A DNA stretch of 16,473 bases from JAPOPJ01 sp964538885 (GCA_964538885.1 CAZIHR010000131.1:1-16473), one strand, 5' to 3'; counted from the stretch's first letter, positions 8,003 to 14,268 are shown. Notes: generated by a model not told the origin, from the sequence alone. Numbers and translations are program-made.

Positions 8003-9487
8003 ATGCTGGAAGTAAGTTCTACACCACTTGTAATAATTGCAATACTGGGAACAGTCGGAATAGTGCTACCTATAATCAGTATTGCGCGGAGGGAGCGTGG
8101 CACTAACTCTTTTTACGCAGTAATTGCATTTGCCGCACTGATCGCATCCATAGGATATGTCTGTTATCGGTTGGTGACCGAGCATGTGGTGCCGTCTGCA
8201 CTGTTTTCTGAACATGTACTGGTGGATGATGCATTTGGAGGATTCTTTGCAATTGCGATGCTGATTGTGGCAATATTCACTACTGTGGGTTCGTTCAATT
8301 ATATGCGAAAGCATAATTCGCCTGCTGTCTACTATTCTCTTATACTGCTCTCGACCATAGGGATGGTTCTTGTGGCGTATTCAACTGATCTGGTAATGCT
8401 ATTTGTGGCATGGGAGCTGATGAGCATTCCTACTTATGTGCTTGCAGGATTCATGAAAAAAAATCCGATCTCCAACGAAGCTGCCCTGAAATACTTTTTG
8501 TTTGGTGCACTGTCATCTGCCATAATCATATATGGAATTTCCATATCTTACGGTCTTACTGGTTCCACCAATATTGGTGAGGTCATTCAGGGCTATGCCA
8601 CGCTTGATGCATCACTGTTGCCTTTGGCACTACTTTCTGTGGGTATGTTCATTGCAGGATTTGGCTTTAAGATGGGATTGGTTCCATTCCACATGTGGCT
8701 ACCTGATACATATGAGGGGGCACCAACTCCAATAACTGTACTACTTGCCGCAGGCACCAAAAAAGCTGGATTTGCTGCAGCAATTAGAATAATTGTACTT
8801 GGGATGGTTGCTCTCAATATAGATTGGACTCTTGCACTTGGAATTATAGCAGTGATGACTATGACTGTTGGAAATGTGGCAGCCATTATGCAAAAGAATC
8901 TTGCAAGGATGCTTGCTTATTCGAGTATCGGACATGCTGGGTATATATTGATCGGTCTTGCCGTGGCTCCATTCTCATCTATGGGGGTGCAGGGATCTAT
9001 GTACCACATATTTAATCATGCTGTTATGAAGGGCGCGGCATTTGTGGCAGTAGGTGGCTTGGTGACGGCATTGGCTGTAACACATCTTGACAAGCTCAAG
9101 GGACTGGGCCGGAGAATGCCCATCACATCACTGGGATTGGTTGTGTCGCTGCTTGCACTTGCAGGTGTCCCACCACTCAATGGATTCTGGAGCAAGCTTA
9201 TGTTGTTTGGTGGAGCACTTGATGCTACGGGTGCTGTATGGTGGGCACCGTGGCTTGCAATAGCCGGAGTCCTAAATAGCGCATTGTCTTTGGCTTACTA
9301 TGGTTGGATTATAAGGAGGATGTACTTTGATGGCGAGCGTGAAAGGCGTATCTCAGAACCCAAGTCGGTTGTGGCAGTGATGATATTTTCTATATTATTT
9401 ATGGTTGGGCTTGGTGTTTATCCAGATCCCATTATACAGTTTGTAGAGTATGCTTCTCCTGTAATTGGCCAGGAATTTATGCCTTAA
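8003..9487 (+). CDS. nuoN: NADH-quinone oxidoreductase subunit N (antiporter-like)
   Basis: Third antiporter-like pump subunit, lying next to NuoK in the membrane arm. The product has 494 residues from the ATG at 8003; an in-frame GTG at 7991, directly after the nuoL stop, would add MCDG and cannot be excluded. The family helices are present: LFVAWELMSIPTYVLAGF (helix-5 Glu), GFKMGLVPFHMWLPDTYEGAPTP (helix-7 Lys), LLAAGTKKAGFAAAIRI (helix-8 Lys retained, unlike nuoM here) and PPLNGFWSKLMLFGG (helix-12 Lys). The final codons overlap the convergent prenyl synthase gene by 11 bp, so the operon ends here with no nuoE, nuoF or nuoG following. Confidence 0.96.
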   Translation: MLEVSSTPLVIIAILGTVGIVLPIISIARRERGTNSFYAVIAFAALIASIGYVCYRLVTEHVVPSALFSEHVLVDDAFGGFFAIAMLIVAIFTTVGSFNYMRKHNSPAVYYSLILLSTIGMVLVAYSTDLVMLFVAWELMSIPTYVLAGFMKKNPISNEAALKYFLFGALSSAIIIYGISISYGLTGSTNIGEVIQGYATLDASLLPLALLSVGMFIAGFGFKMGLVPFHMWLPDTYEGAPTPITVLLAAGTKKAGFAAAIRIIVLGMVALNIDWTLALGIIAVMTMTVGNVAAIMQKNLARMLAYSSIGHAGYILIGLAVAPFSSMGVQGSMYHIFNHAVMKGAAFVAVGGLVTALAVTHLDKLKGLGRRMPITSLGLVVSLLALAGVPPLNGFWSKLMLFGGALDATGAVWWAPWLAIAGVLNSALSLAYYGWIIRRMYFDGERERRISEPKSVVAVMIFSILFMVGLGVYPDPIIQFVEYASPVIGQEFMP

Positions 9488-10328
9488 ACGAAGTTACTCT
9501 TATCAGATCGTACAGGTTGGATTTTGAGTCATTATCTGCAATTCTTCTTAGACTTGTTTTTGCTTTCCCTGAGTATTCTTTTAGTAGTTCCTCCATCTTG
9601 TTGAAGACATCTCTTGGATCTGAGCTCTTCTTTATCAGTAGGTTGAACAGCTTGTCTTCATTCTTCCAGTCCAGCAGGTCATCTTTTATCTGATATGCGA
9701 TACCTATGTTTTTGCCGTATTCGGTAAGTGCCTCTATCTGTTCTTCTGTGCCTCCGCCCATGATGGCACCAGTTCTTGCTGCTACCTCAAATGCTGTGGC
9801 AGTCTTGTATTCTATTACCTTGAGATAGTCATCAAATGTGACATCTTCACTTGCCTCTAGTCTGCTCTCGATCATCTCGCCTTCACTCATCAACATTGCC
9901 GTGGTTGCCAAGTCTTTTGTGATTCGAGGATTGTCAAGCCTTGAGCATACCGCAAGTATGAGCCCCAGTACAAAATCTCCTGTCAGGACACTGGTGTTGT
10001 ATCCGTATTTGATGTGGAACGGATCCTTTTGTCTCCTTACTGTCTCATTATCTATTATATCATCATGTATGATTGACTCCATGTGCAAGAATTCAACTGC
10101 ACATGATGCCGCAAATGTGTTGTCATCTGCAGTACCGACGCTTTCTGCAGCCAGAACTAGGATGATTGGTCTGATCCTCTTGCCGCCCTCAAGAGAGTAC
10201 TTTAGTGGTTCAATGAATTCTGATTCTGAATATAGTGAAAGCTCTCTATTCAGAGCATGGTTGATCTTTTCTACATAATCTCCATGGGTTTCTAGCAGAG
10301 GATTTGTCTCTATGTTTTTCCTGTCCAA
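9477..10328 (-). CDS. Isoprenyl (geranylgeranyl/farnesyl-type) diphosphate synthase
   Basis: Trans-prenyltransferase that condenses isopentenyl diphosphate with allylic diphosphates, feeding archaeal lipid and quinone side chains. All class signatures are visible in the 283-residue protein: GGKRIRP at 48-54, the first Asp-rich motif DDIID at 89-93, TGDF near 116-119, and the second Asp-rich motif DDLLD at 216-220 after the conserved YQIK. The residue five before the first motif is Glu84 instead of an aromatic, a position that influences product length, so I do not fix C20 versus a longer chain. The only plausible start is TTG at 10326-10328, because an in-frame stop lies about nine codons upstream with no ATG between. 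It is convergent with nuoN. The protein is somewhat shorter than the roughly 320 residues common in the family. Confidence 0.93.
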   Translation of the reverse strand: MDRKNIETNPLLETHGDYVEKINHALNRELSLYSESEFIEPLKYSLEGGKRIRPIILVLAAESVGTADDNTFAASCAVEFLHMESIIHDDIIDNETVRRQKDPFHIKYGYNTSVLTGDFVLGLILAVCSRLDNPRITKDLATTAMLMSEGEMIESRLEASEDVTFDDYLKVIEYKTATAFEVAARTGAIMGGGTEEQIEALTEYGKNIGIAYQIKDDLLDWKNEDKLFNLLIKKSSDPRDVFNKMEELLKEYSGKAKTSLRRIADNDSKSNLYDLIRVTSFKA

Positions 10329-10358
10329 GACTGCCCAATAACCAAATCTTGCTAATTA

Positions 10359-10369
10359 CTAATTAAACC
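10359..10369 (-). promoter_or_regulatory. TATA-like box for the prenyl synthase gene
   Basis: On the minus strand the stretch reads AGGTTTAATT, an AT-rich box about 37 bp upstream of the TTG start. The normal archaeal distance of about 25 bp to the start site would leave a very short leader. Confidence 0.45.
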
Positions 10370-10435
10370 TTGATAATCGTTTTACAGGTGGTAATGCATT
10401 GTTGTGTGTATCATTTTTAGATATGTCACAATGTG

Positions 10436-10511
10436 TGCTCCCGTCGGGATTTGAACCCGAGATCACTGCCTTGAAAGGGCAGTATGCTTGACCGGTCTAC
10501 ACCACAGGAGC
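10436..10511 (-). tRNA. tRNA-Glu (UUC)
   Basis: The minus strand folds as a complete 76-nt cloverleaf. The acceptor is GCTCCTG pairing CGGGAGC with discriminator A. The D arm contains the GG pair, the anticodon stem CTGCC/GGCAG encloses loop CTTTCAA (anticodon TTC), and the T arm TCGGG/CCCGA encloses TTCAAAT. There is no intron and no encoded CCA. Confidence 0.96.
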
Positions 10512-10533
10512 CTGCTTGGACGGTTCGTCCTGA

Positions 10534-10541
10534 CCATAAAA
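10534..10541 (-). promoter_or_regulatory. TATA-like box for tRNA-Glu
   Basis: Minus-strand TTTTATGG is centred about 26 bp upstream of the tRNA 5' end, the expected archaeal TBP spacing. Confidence 0.6.
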
Positions 10542-10560
10542 TCTTTTGTAACTCCAAAGA

Positions 10561-10570
10561 TTTTTTTATT
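10561..10570 (+). promoter_or_regulatory. TATA-like box for the CADD-like gene
   Basis: TTTTTTTATT is centred about 25 bp before the ATG at 10591. That spacing predicts a leaderless transcript, consistent with no Shine-Dalgarno sequence being visible. Confidence 0.55.
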
Positions 10571-10590
10571 GGCCATATTGCGGTATTTGT

Positions 10591-11226
10591 ATGGACAATT
10601 TGATAAGGCGTATAGATGAGATGATTGAGGAACGAAGCCTGCTTCGGCACCCGTTTTATGAGATGTGGTCAGATGGAGAGCTGACAAAAGAGTCTCTGGC
10701 TGGTTATTCCAAGGAATACTTTCAGCTAGTCAAGGCCGTTCCGTCGTTTATGAGCAAGATCATAGAAAAGGCGCCACAGGATGTGGTGGGTGACCTTGTT
10801 GCAAATCAGCAGGAAGAATATGATCATATAAAATACTGGATACGGTTTGCAGAAGAACTAGGAGTATCTGAATCCGAACTTGCAACATACGACGGCTTGG
10901 ACAAGACCTGCAAGGCGGTCTTTGAATTATCTGAACTCATGAATACATATGATGGAGGGTCATGTGCAATGTATGCATTTGAAAAGGAGATTCCACGGGT
11001 TAGTCAAACTAAGCTTGATGGCCTGGAAGAGTTTTATGGCGTGACTTCAAATGATGCCACAGCATATTTTAAAATGCATACAGAAGCTGACATCAGACAT
11101 GCGGCATCTTGGAGAAACATATTGGAGATGCAACAAGCAGATTCACAAAACCTCATATGTGTTGCTGACAAGTCCATCAGTGCACAAAACACGTTGCTTG
11201 ATGGCTGCTATGAGACGTACTGCTAG
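10591..11226 (+). CDS. CADD-like heme-oxygenase-fold diiron protein (TenA/PqqC superfamily), probable p-aminobenzoate-forming enzyme
   Basis: A 211-residue all-helical protein that automated annotation would probably call TenA or PqqC-like. Compared from memory with Chlamydia CADD, it has HPFYEMWSDGELTKESL (CADD HTFYVKWSKGELTKEQL), KEIPRVSQTKLDGL near 132-145, and HTEADIRH at 163-170. CADD metal ligands E142, H174, D178 and H181 map to E131, H163, D167 and H170 with one constant offset. CADD Lys152 maps to K141 at that same offset, and CADD Tyr27 and Tyr43 map to Y23 and Y39. The first ligand pair is EEYDH (E75, H79), with a linker three residues shorter than in CADD. CADD proteins make p-aminobenzoate by sacrificing their own Tyr and Lys, needing O2 and a dimetal site. 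The CysTyr-type TenA thiaminase residues are not evident. The gene is monocistronic between two tRNA genes. Fold assignment is sure; the specific reaction is inferred. Confidence 0.82.
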   Translation: MDNLIRRIDEMIEERSLLRHPFYEMWSDGELTKESLAGYSKEYFQLVKAVPSFMSKIIEKAPQDVVGDLVANQQEEYDHIKYWIRFAEELGVSESELATYDGLDKTCKAVFELSELMNTYDGGSCAMYAFEKEIPRVSQTKLDGLEEFYGVTSNDATAYFKMHTEADIRHAASWRNILEMQQADSQNLICVADKSISAQNTLLDGCYETYC

Positions 11227-11236
11227 CCTCATAACG

Positions 11237-11244
11237 TTTTATAC
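11237..11244 (+). promoter_or_regulatory. TATA-like box for the CAU tRNA
   Basis: TTTTATAC lies about 27 bp before the tRNA 5' end, in the short gap after the preceding stop codon. Confidence 0.6.
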
Positions 11245-11267
11245 CTGAGACAAGTCCCATTTGTTTG

Positions 11268-11341
11268 GGGCCCGTAACTCAGCTTGGTAGAGTAACCGGC
11301 TCATAACCGGTGAGCCAGGGGATCGAAGCCCTTCGGGCCCA
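11268..11341 (+). tRNA. tRNA with CAU anticodon (elongator Met, or Ile2)
   Basis: A 74-nt cloverleaf: acceptor GGGCCCG/CGGGCCC, discriminator A, D arm ACTC/GAGT, anticodon stem ACCGG/CCGGT enclosing CTCATAA, and T stem AGGGG/CCCTT enclosing ATCGAAG. It is not the initiator, because the three GC pairs at the base of the anticodon stem are absent. Methionine elongator and the isoleucine tRNA with modified C34 cannot be separated by eye. T-loop position 54 is A instead of U, which is uncommon for an elongator. The 3' end appears to have served as an integration site. Confidence 0.93.
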
Positions 11342-11345
11342 CTCC
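11324..11345 (+). repeat. Left attachment-site repeat (tRNA 3' end)
   Basis: The T-arm and acceptor 3' half plus four bases match 14269-14290 at 18 of 22 positions in the same orientation. All four differences are transitions. It includes the shared 9-mer GCCCTTCGG and a shared CCCA. Confidence 0.5.
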
Positions 11346-11351
11346 TACACT

Positions 11352-11363
11352 TGGAACGAGCTC
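11352..11363. repeat. Left arm of a 12-bp inverted repeat just inside the element
   Basis: TGGAACGAGCTC here is the reverse complement of 14247-14258. This arm lies 6 bp inside the left repeat and its partner 10 bp inside the right repeat. Half of it is the palindrome GAGCTC, so chance is not excluded. Confidence 0.35.
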
Positions 11364-11369
11364 TTTTTT
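11364..11369 (+). terminator. T-run terminator after the CAU tRNA
   Basis: Six consecutive T start 23 bases after the tRNA 3' end, the usual form of an archaeal intrinsic stop signal. No hairpin is needed or obvious. Confidence 0.45.
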
Positions 11370-11398
11370 GGCCGCGGCTGCTGTCGTTGATGCGGTGG

Positions 11399-12478
11399 TT
11401 ATGGTGATGGTGGTTGTCGTTGGCGCTGCAGCACCACCTTGCCGTTTGGTAATGTGCCTGCGTACAGCCAGCCGTGCTGTACGATCAGGCGCTCTGCGGC
11501 ATCGGCGTCTGCAACAGTCTGCTGCTGTCCTGGTGGCAAGCCGGGCCCTGTATATTGCCGGCACCCTTTCTTAGTGCCTCTAGCATCAGGTCCAGCTGCT
11601 CTGGCGTCGCGCTCTGTATTGCATCCTGCAGCTCCTGCTTGTGGTTCTGCATCATGTCGTGTCTTTCATGCGTCATGTGATCCTCCAAGTCCAAAAACTC
11701 TTCGGATCTCACAAAGGCCTCGCGCATCTCCCGGGTCAGCATCTCCGGCAGCATTCCCTTGTTGGTGGTGTATCTTGCCTCCATCGAACCCTTGTGTCCC
11801 ATGAAGAAGACGCGAAAGTCGTGTGCAATCCTGCCCTTGGACTCGGCAATCAGCAGCTGCGTGTCAAAGTAGGCCCGCAGTACGTAGGGCCTCCACTGGA
11901 ATCTGGGGCGGAACGTCTTGCGGATCTCCTTGCCTATCTGCAGCGTCGAGATAAACGTCTTGAGTGCGTGTCTTGTGCGATGCTGTGCATGTCTGTGCAT
12001 GTCTGTGATCCGGCGCTATCACGGCCGAGTCGCCGTGCAGCGGCTCGCCGCACGCCAACCTGTCGTTCAGGTATGCAAGCAGCTTTGTCGTACCGGATGC
12101 GGTCAGGAACGTAAAGTACTGGTGCCTGGTCTTTGAGAGCTCTGCTCTCACCACAATCTGGCACGGCATCCGGATGCACTTTGCCATGCCCTGGTGTATC
12201 ACGACGTCTGGCAGATCTCGCATCCGCAACCCATCGGTGCCGTCGTAGTTTCCCATCACTTTTGGACGCACGCCTGACTTTGACATCAGCGAGATCATCG
12301 CTGCGGTCCGTAGCGGCGCCCTTGCAAAGACCTCTGCAATCTCCGATGCGTCCGGGACGCGCTCGTTCTGCAGCGTCGGGGTCTGGTTCACGTTTCTGAC
12401 CTTGATCCTCCGCCTCATCTCGACGTCAAAGTGAGCCAGCCACGACGTACCCCCTATGATCCTCTCGAGGTCTGACAT
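11399..12478 (-). pseudogene. Tyrosine recombinase (archaeal integrase), multiply disrupted
   Basis: Catalytic part of an archaeal tyrosine integrase. The 5' piece (12478 to about 12004) holds SKSGVRPKVMGN with the first catalytic Arg (residue 71 from the ATG at 12478) and the beta-hairpin region LSKTRHQYFTFLTASGT. The next piece, in another frame down to about 11548, holds WRPYVLRAYFDTQL (second Arg box), FFMGHKG and ARYTTNK with the nucleophilic Tyr. Removing one copy of a 10-bp tandem repeat at 11984-12003 joins the two frames exactly. A further one-base shift near 11544-11549 (G run) leads to a third frame that reads AERLIVQHGWLYAGTLPNG and stops at 11399-11401. The N-terminal core-binding domain is missing: a stop lies about 15 codons upstream of 12478, next to a transposase remnant. 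Not expected to be active unless the shifts are sequencing errors. Confidence 0.85.
11984..12007. repeat. 10-bp tandem duplication inside the integrase gene
   Basis: TGTGCATGTC occurs at 11984-11993 and again at 11994-12003, followed by a partial TGTG. Ten bases is not a multiple of three, so the second copy shifts the frame. Confidence 0.95.
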
Positions 12479-12513
12479 CTCCCTGTTGTGCCGCCGCTCC
12501 CGCCTGCCGCATC

Positions 12514-12689
12514 GGCTCCTTCAAACGAACTGCGCCCGCCTTCAAGGAACTTTTCCTTCCAGGCGCATATGGTCCGCGGAGCCAAGTTGTGCTGGCGGCA
12601 CATCTCCACCACGCTGGTCTCTGGGTTGAACGTCTGGAGGACTATGCGGACTTTTTCGTCCGGGCGAATCTGGTTCTTTTGTCGGTCAT
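12514..12689 (-). pseudogene. Transposase orfA (IS3-like helix-turn-helix), truncated and frameshifted
   Basis: DNA-binding subunit of an insertion sequence. The ATG at 12687-12689 begins MTDKRTRFA and then runs into a stop; shifting one base near 12661-12665 (a C lost from a C run) continues as PDEKVRIVLQTFNPETSVVEM, then CRQHNLAPRTICAWKEKFLEGG, a classic helix-turn-helix of the IS3/IS911 orfA type. Similarity ends at about SSFEGA, where the sequence passes into the integrase remnant. No orfB (DDE catalytic partner) is present nearby, so the insertion sequence is a fragment. No clear terminal inverted repeats were found. Confidence 0.75.
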
Positions 12690-12900
12690 GCCTTGGCCTG
12701 CCTCTCGTTGTTAAAGTGTGCATTGACGATCGGTCTCTTTCTAGCGGCCCCCCCACCAACAACTCTGATACTTGCTGCCGACAGCACGGCCTCCAATGAC
12801 ATGCAGTCGCCGCCGGCCGCGCCACAGAATCCGAGATGTGTGGCCTTTGAGTGTGCAGTTCATCATCGGATCCAAGCCATGTGTCAGGCGACAGGAACCC
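12690..12900. other. Intergenic stretch without a recognisable gene
   Basis: GC-rich sequence between the orfA remnant and the unknown gene, including a run of seven C near 12750. The minus-strand frame is open through much of it, but the translation resembles no integrase or transposase N-terminus that I recognise. Confidence 0.5.
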
Positions 12901-13371
12901 TCACCCTATTTTGGGTCTGACCCTTGCTGCATCCACCAGTCCTGCTCTTATCTCGTCAACCAGTAGTGTCCTGACATCGGACCATGCCATGCGCCCAATA
13001 TCTCCTACAGAGACGATCTCGGCAAGCTGGGCCAGCCGTTTTGTAGTCAGGTTTCCAAGATCGTAATGCAATCCATTGACGCCATCATCTGGGGTATCGC
13101 CCGGGGTAGGCTGCACAGAGATGCCAAGCGATTCCAGCTCAGAGTCTTCAAATATCGCATAGTCTATGTTCGAGATCCCTTCGCGGGTGGCTGCCATGGC
13201 CGCTGCCACTCGCTGCCCATCTATCGCGTCTGTGACCGCGTAGACTGACAGGCGGCATCTGCTTGTCTGCATGTCGCCGAGAGCGTCAGAAGGCAGTCCG
13301 CTGTCTTTAGGCCAGTCTGGTTCTGGGCGCTTTTGCCACCTGCCGCGTCTAATGATCCTCAGAAACCTCAT
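12901..13371 (-). CDS. Unknown protein with N-terminal PDWPKDS motif (second gene of cassette)
   Basis: A 156-residue acidic soluble protein of unrecognised function. It starts with a short basic segment (MRFLRIIRRGRWQKR), then PEPDWPKDSGLPSDALGDMQT, which looks like a conserved family signature. A mixed alpha/beta body follows (RLSVYAVTDAIDGQRVAAAM, NIDYAIFEDSELESLGI), then an acidic loop TPGDTPDDGVNGLHYDLGNL and a helical C-terminus (TTKRLAQLAEIVS, RTLLVDEIRAGLV). No signal peptide, membrane segment or catalytic motif is visible. The ATG lies inside the end of the HEAT-like gene (23-bp overlap) with no separate promoter, so the two are probably translated as a unit. The frame is intact although neighbouring mobile genes are broken, suggesting selection or recent arrival. 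Confidence 0.72.
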   Translation of the reverse strand: MRFLRIIRRGRWQKRPEPDWPKDSGLPSDALGDMQTSRCRLSVYAVTDAIDGQRVAAAMAATREGISNIDYAIFEDSELESLGISVQPTPGDTPDDGVNGLHYDLGNLTTKRLAQLAEIVSVGDIGRMAWSDVRTLLVDEIRAGLVDAARVRPKIG

Positions 13372-13885
13372 TGCGCATTCTCAGGCGGGTTATCACGTCC
13401 TGGATGTATTGGCCGAGCCATCCATATGTCTCGCGCTCAAGCGCGCGCTCGAGGCTTGCCACCGCCCTCGGATCCTCCATGTAATCGATGCCGATTGCAC
13501 CCCCGTCGCGTATGCGCAGCTCGGGTGACTCTAGCGCGCGCTCAAGCAGTGACAGTCTTGCGTCATGGGTGGCCTCATCCTTTATGTGCCCTATCTGTCT
13601 CAGCGCCTCTTCGGCGACGTCCACGGGAGCGTCACGCGCAAGCGTCATCTTCCCGAGCTGCTCTATTGCAACGGTCCCATATTCTGAAATGATGCCGTGC
13701 AGCGCGGTACTGAAATTGCTTGTCATCCCATCTTCAAACACTTCTTCGTCCACGTTGCGAAACAACTCGCGTAGCTTGGTGGCCGGCTCACGGCCAAGAC
13801 TAGGTTCGCTCACCTGCGATAGGGCCGACATTGTTCCTGATCGCCAAGCAGGATCTGGTACGGATGGATTGTCCATCGTCATCAC
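13349..13885 (-). CDS. HEAT-repeat-like protein (first gene of cassette)
   Basis: A 178-residue soluble helical protein. The C-terminal two thirds read as HEAT-type helical pairs: VAEEALRQIGHIKDEATHDA, ARLSLLERALESPELRIRDGG, then AIGIDYMEDPRAVASLERALERE and WLGQYIQDVITRLR. The RDGGAIGI..DPRAVASLERAL block is typical of HEAT/PBS-lyase repeats, which act as protein-protein scaffolds. No catalytic motif is seen. ATG codons at 13885, 13882 and 13876 are all possible starts; an AGGAG element just upstream fits the second (5-base spacing) or the last (11 bases) better than the first (2 bases). A TATA-like box lies about 80 bp upstream. The neighbour overlaps by 23 bp. A joint role with it is inferred from coupling only. 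Confidence 0.75.
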   Translation of the reverse strand: MMTMDNPSVPDPAWRSGTMSALSQVSEPSLGREPATKLRELFRNVDEEVFEDGMTSNFSTALHGIISEYGTVAIEQLGKMTLARDAPVDVAEEALRQIGHIKDEATHDARLSLLERALESPELRIRDGGAIGIDYMEDPRAVASLERALERETYGWLGQYIQDVITRLRMRNEVSEDH

Positions 13886-13960
13886 TCCTGCCGTGGATGT
13901 CTGTTGTGCGTGAATGCGCTGGTTCTACTCTGATCCTTCATGTCATTGTGTACCTCTAGG

Positions 13961-13972
13961 CCATTTTTAAAG
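13961..13972 (-). promoter_or_regulatory. TATA-like box for the HEAT-like cassette
   Basis: Minus strand CTTTAAAAATGG is an AT-rich box in otherwise GC-rich DNA. At archaeal spacing the start site would fall near 13941, leaving a leader of about 55 nt that contains the AGGAG Shine-Dalgarno-like sequence. Nothing else is recognised in the rest of the gap up to 14101. Confidence 0.45.
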
Positions 13973-14101
13973 ATTCAACCGGCCGGTCTTCTGGTGAGTC
14001 TTCACCATTCTTAGACAAAGCTGTGCGAGAGTATTCAGACGACAGGTGGACATGGCCGCTGTTGTCCCATGTTTGCATGCCTGTTGCCAATGTACTGCTA
14101 G

Positions 14102-14245
14102 TCAAACGACGTCCTTGACAGACCAGAGATTCTTGTGCGGATAGGAGGAATGCCCGTGTACGGGTCTGTTACTCCTACTATAGAGAAAAAAGAGGGCAGG
14201 GATATTGTAGGCGTCCCAATTCGCTTTCTGCCGTCATTGCGTGTA
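14102..14245 (+). pseudogene. 48-codon open fragment of unknown protein
   Basis: Between TAG (14099-14101) and TGA (14246-14248) one frame reads like real protein: RPEILVRIGGMPVYGSV, then TPTIEKKEGRDIVGVP and IRFLPSLRV. There is no in-frame start at the left end. An ATG at 14150 would give only 32 codons and has a purine-rich GGAGG immediately before it, too close for a normal Shine-Dalgarno spacing. It looks like the C-terminal end of a lost gene, family unknown. Confidence 0.35.
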
Positions 14246-14246
14246 T

Positions 14247-14258
14247 GAGCTCGTTCCA
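14247..14258. repeat. Right arm of the 12-bp inverted repeat
   Basis: GAGCTCGTTCCA is the exact reverse complement of 11352-11363, placed just inside the putative right attachment repeat. It could be a terminal or integrase arm-binding site. Confidence 0.35.
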
Positions 14259-14268
14259 GATGCTGTAC

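Noticed and set aside
11301..11564. 87-codon minus-strand frame over the tRNA and integrase tail
   Set aside because: It is a Thr/Ala-rich out-of-frame translation that runs across the tRNA gene; another frame gives the integrase tail.
11368..11804. Plus-strand open frames in the GC-rich region
   Set aside because: They are mirror frames of the integrase remnant; high G+C leaves many frames open and the products are Cys/Ser/Pro low-complexity.
12454..12825. Complete 123-residue transposase
   Set aside because: Only residues after about 50 look like transposase; the true ATG is in a different frame at 12687-12689, so it is a broken fragment.
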